Shown here: piece after piece, positions 8,581 through 10,538 of the stretch | How the letters are laid out: each line of letters starts with the position of its first letter | How positions within the stretch are numbered: position 1 is the stretch's first letter | Assembly: GCA_023159155.1 (NCBI GenBank) | Contig: JAJNNX010000122.1 | Coordinates: 1 to 10,538, forward strand | Reading direction: 5' to 3' | Source: Ustulina deusta | Lineage: Eukaryota > Ascomycota > Sordariomycetes > Xylariales > Xylariaceae | DNA: 10,538 nt | Notes under the pieces: generated by a model | Databases searched by the model: none | What the model was told of the DNA's origin: nothing | Seen by the model: only the letters and a program-made list of their open reading frames with translations | Made by a program: the position numbers and the translations under genes

Positions 8581-9250
8581 TAATTAGCTAAAAAATTAGC
8601 TAAGCTAGCTAAATTAATTAAATCTATAACTAGAAATTTAAAACTAGCTTTTTTATATAAACTATAATATAGTTTTTATAATATTTTAATAAATTATTTT
8701 ATATATTTTTGTTTAAATTATAAGGGTTTTTATTTATAGTATTTATTATTTTTTTTAAAAATTTTGGCTTATAAAAAACTAAAAATATATAAGTTCTACA
8801 AAAATAACTATAATATTAGCTATTATTTTATTAAATACTAAAAATTAATATTATAAGCTTAGGTTTAAACGGGTAACTATTAAATAATAATTTTTAAATA
8901 TAATTAAAAGCAATAAAAACTTTTTAGTAAACATTAATTATTATATTATTATTAATAAAATCTATAATATATAGTATTTTTTATTTAATATTCTAAATTA
9001 TAATAAACTAATAATTAGAAGTATGCCTAGCTTTAGTTGCTTTAATTGTTTTAAATATTATAAAACTAATAAATCTATTTTGCTTTTTAAAAAATAAAAA
9101 AATAAAATAGTTCTTATTAAAACTTTTATTTTAAACTTAAAAAAATATTTATACAAAAGTATTTTTAAATATTACTTATAATTTAAAATAATTAATTATT
9201 TCAATAATTAATGTATTAATTTTTAATATATTTAGCTATTAATACTATTA
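8581..9250 (+). pseudogene. Unidentified plus-strand relic with Cys-x2-Cys
   Basis: Frame 1 reads from 8581 with few stops (LAKKLAKLAKLIKSITRNL, then KILAYKKLKIYKFYKNNY at about 8758-8811). Near 8850 the better frame becomes frame 2, which passes GTTTAAACGGGTAACT, one of the few unmutated words, and reaches SMPSFSCFNCFKYYKTNKS at 9020-9076. The pair CFNC could be half of a zinc-binding site, but the rest of a CCHC knuckle or a Zn2Cys6 motif is not visible. All stops can be explained by RIP of Gln or Trp codons. Family unknown; a decayed transposon protein is most likely. From 9250 to 10180 there is only AT-rich sequence (including an AT run near 9467-9480), with a T-rich stretch at about 9780-10020 and nothing recognisable. 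Confidence 0.35.
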
Positions 9251-10185
9251 TATTTTTTAAAATATATTAATTAATCTAAATCTAAACAAGTTATAAAAAG
9301 CTTAAGTTATAATACTTAAAAAGGTTTTATAATTATATAAAGCATTTTTATATTTTTAATAAAAATAAAATAATAATCCTTTATTATAATAATTTATATA
9401 TAGTAGTTTATTTAGTATTATATATTATATTAATGTAAATAGTATAATAATAATATTATTATTAAAATATATATATATATTTTTAAATTTTTTAATAATA
9501 TTTTAAGTAGGTTAGTTAAAATATTTTAAATATAATAATTTAAAATAATAATACTAAAATAAACTAATTATATAATAATTTTAATATTAAAGCAAAATAT
9601 TAGTTTTATTTATTAATAATTAAAAATATAAATAAAATATAATAAATATATAATCTATATATTAATAAGTAAAGTTTAAGAACTAGTAATATAAAATATA
9701 GTAGCTAAAAAATAAGTGGTTAAAAACTAAATATAAAGTTTATTAAGCTAGTATAAATCTAGTTAGTTTATATTATTTTTTTATAAAAACTTTATTAGTT
9801 TTTTTTTAATATAAATTATTATTAAAAAAAAGTATTAATTAAAGCTTTCTTATTTATATTATTTTATAAAAAATAATATTTATTAGTTTTATATAAGTTA
9901 GTTATTTTTTTTTAACTTATTTATTTATTTTTTTATATAAACTATATTTATATTTATATTTTTTTATATTTTTAATTTTATTTATTTAATTTATAATAAT
10001 TAGTTTATATATAATATATTATAATATATATTTTTATTTTTTATTATTTTTTATAATATCTAATAATTAGTTGTTTTAAAGCAAAAAATATATATTAGCT
10101 TTTTTTTAGTTATTTTTATCTGCTATATAATCATTATTTTTATATTAATTATGCTAAGTACTATATAAATATATTTATGTTTAGT

Positions 10186-10209
10186 TAGATTACTAATAAA
10201 CAATTAAAG
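10186..10209 (+). repeat. Possible stray copy of the 25-bp repeat
   Basis: TAGATTACTAATAAACAATT matches the repeat at 711-829 closely (about 20 of 24 positions against the copy at 711), with mainly transition differences. It is in the same orientation, some 9.4 kb away. In such AT-rich DNA a chance match is possible but less likely because the G and C positions agree. Confidence 0.35.
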
Positions 10210-10224
10210 TTTTAAACTTTAATT
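10202..10224. repeat. Perfect palindrome, 11-bp arms
   Basis: AATTAAAGTTT (10202-10212) and AAACTTTAATT (10214-10224) are perfect inverse complements with a single T between them. It overlaps the end of the possible stray repeat. The remaining sequence, 10225-10538, is AT-rich with no recognisable feature. Confidence 0.55.
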
Positions 10225-10538
10225 ATTTTGCAAATTAATCTAAAAGTTTAAACAATCTAAAAAAAAACAAATATTATTAATTAAAATATATTTAAAGCTT
10301 TTATACTAATTAACTTACTACTATATATATTAAATCTTATATATTATTTTTAGCTATATTATTTTATTGCTAGCAACCTAATATTTAATTATTTCTTTTT
10401 TTAATTATAAAAATTTTTGTTTTAAGCTAGCTTATATAATCCTAATTCTTTATTATAATTAATTAAAAAAAAGCTAAATTATAAAAAAAGTTTTAATAAT
10501 CAAATATTAATTAAAATAGTATATATTAAAGGCTAATA

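Larger units (their letters stand above)
1..10538. other. RIP-mutated AT-rich isochore
   Basis: Nearly the whole window is A/T. CA and TG are rare, TA is very common, remaining C is mostly in CT or CC and remaining G mostly in AG. Stops in the recognisable transposon frames are almost all TAA or TAG, as expected when CAA, CAG or TGG codons lose C or G. This pattern is typical of repeat-induced point mutation in filamentous ascomycetes. What I see is the dinucleotide bias and the decayed retrotransposon; the RIP mechanism and the ascomycete assignment are inferred from it. No intact gene is visible. Three stretches (about 575-672, 3385-3765 and 6636-6890) keep CA/TG and stand out from this background. 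Confidence 0.9.

Noticed and set aside
9038..9076. Gag-type CCHC zinc knuckle starting at CFNC
   Set aside because: No His and third Cys at the required spacing, even allowing His to Tyr changes.
9466..9481. AT dinucleotide run and similar short TA/TAA runs as microsatellites of interest
   Set aside because: Runs of this length are expected by chance at this base composition.
1..10538. Mitochondrial, Plasmodium-like or AT-rich bacterial genome
   Set aside because: These would carry long open frames and normal CA/TG use relative to composition. Here CA/TG loss is specific, genes are absent, and a RIPed Gypsy element is present.

Overview
The window looks like an AT-isochore from the nuclear genome of a filamentous ascomycete (Pezizomycotina). 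By eye it is far below 20% G+C. CA and TG dinucleotides are almost absent over most of its length. Surviving C mostly sits before T or C, surviving G mostly follows A, and TA is everywhere. This is the expected result of near-saturated repeat-induced point mutation (RIP, CpA to TpA on either strand). No intact protein-coding gene is present. What can be read are relics of transposable elements, separated by short stretches that escaped RIP.

Layout. 1-570: AT-rich flank with a 22-bp tandem duplication. About 575-672: small escaped island with a hairpin and a GC-rich cluster. 711-829: degenerate repeat with a 25-bp unit. About 840-3356: A-rich block that reads best on the plus strand, an unidentified relic ending at a run of 28 A (3357-3384). 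About 3385-3765: the most normal-looking DNA here, rich in CA/TG and GC, with hairpins but no convincing gene. About 3780-6636: T-rich block, a Ty3/Gypsy LTR retrotransposon on the minus strand. Its pol can be followed in order: reverse transcriptase (6480-6126), connection and RNase H (5970-5341), integrase core (4920-4640). About 6636-6890: second escaped island, starting where the N-terminal end of the reverse transcriptase should be, with a weak tRNA-like segment. About 6900-8000: T-rich block, probably a minus-strand relic. About 8580-9250: plus-strand relic with a Cys-x2-Cys motif. The rest is featureless AT-rich sequence, apart from a palindrome and a possible stray copy of the 25-bp repeat near 10.2 kb.

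Interpretation. The window is a nest of RIP-killed transposons. The A-rich and T-rich blocks meet tail to tail at the 3385-3765 island, and the Gypsy element seems cut at its 5' side at about 6636. The Gypsy relic is mainly point-mutated, with few inferred length changes, so RIP probably inactivated it before much other decay. I found no convincing new functional system. The points most worth a second look are the two escaped islands, the poly-A boundary and the two unidentified relic reading frames.
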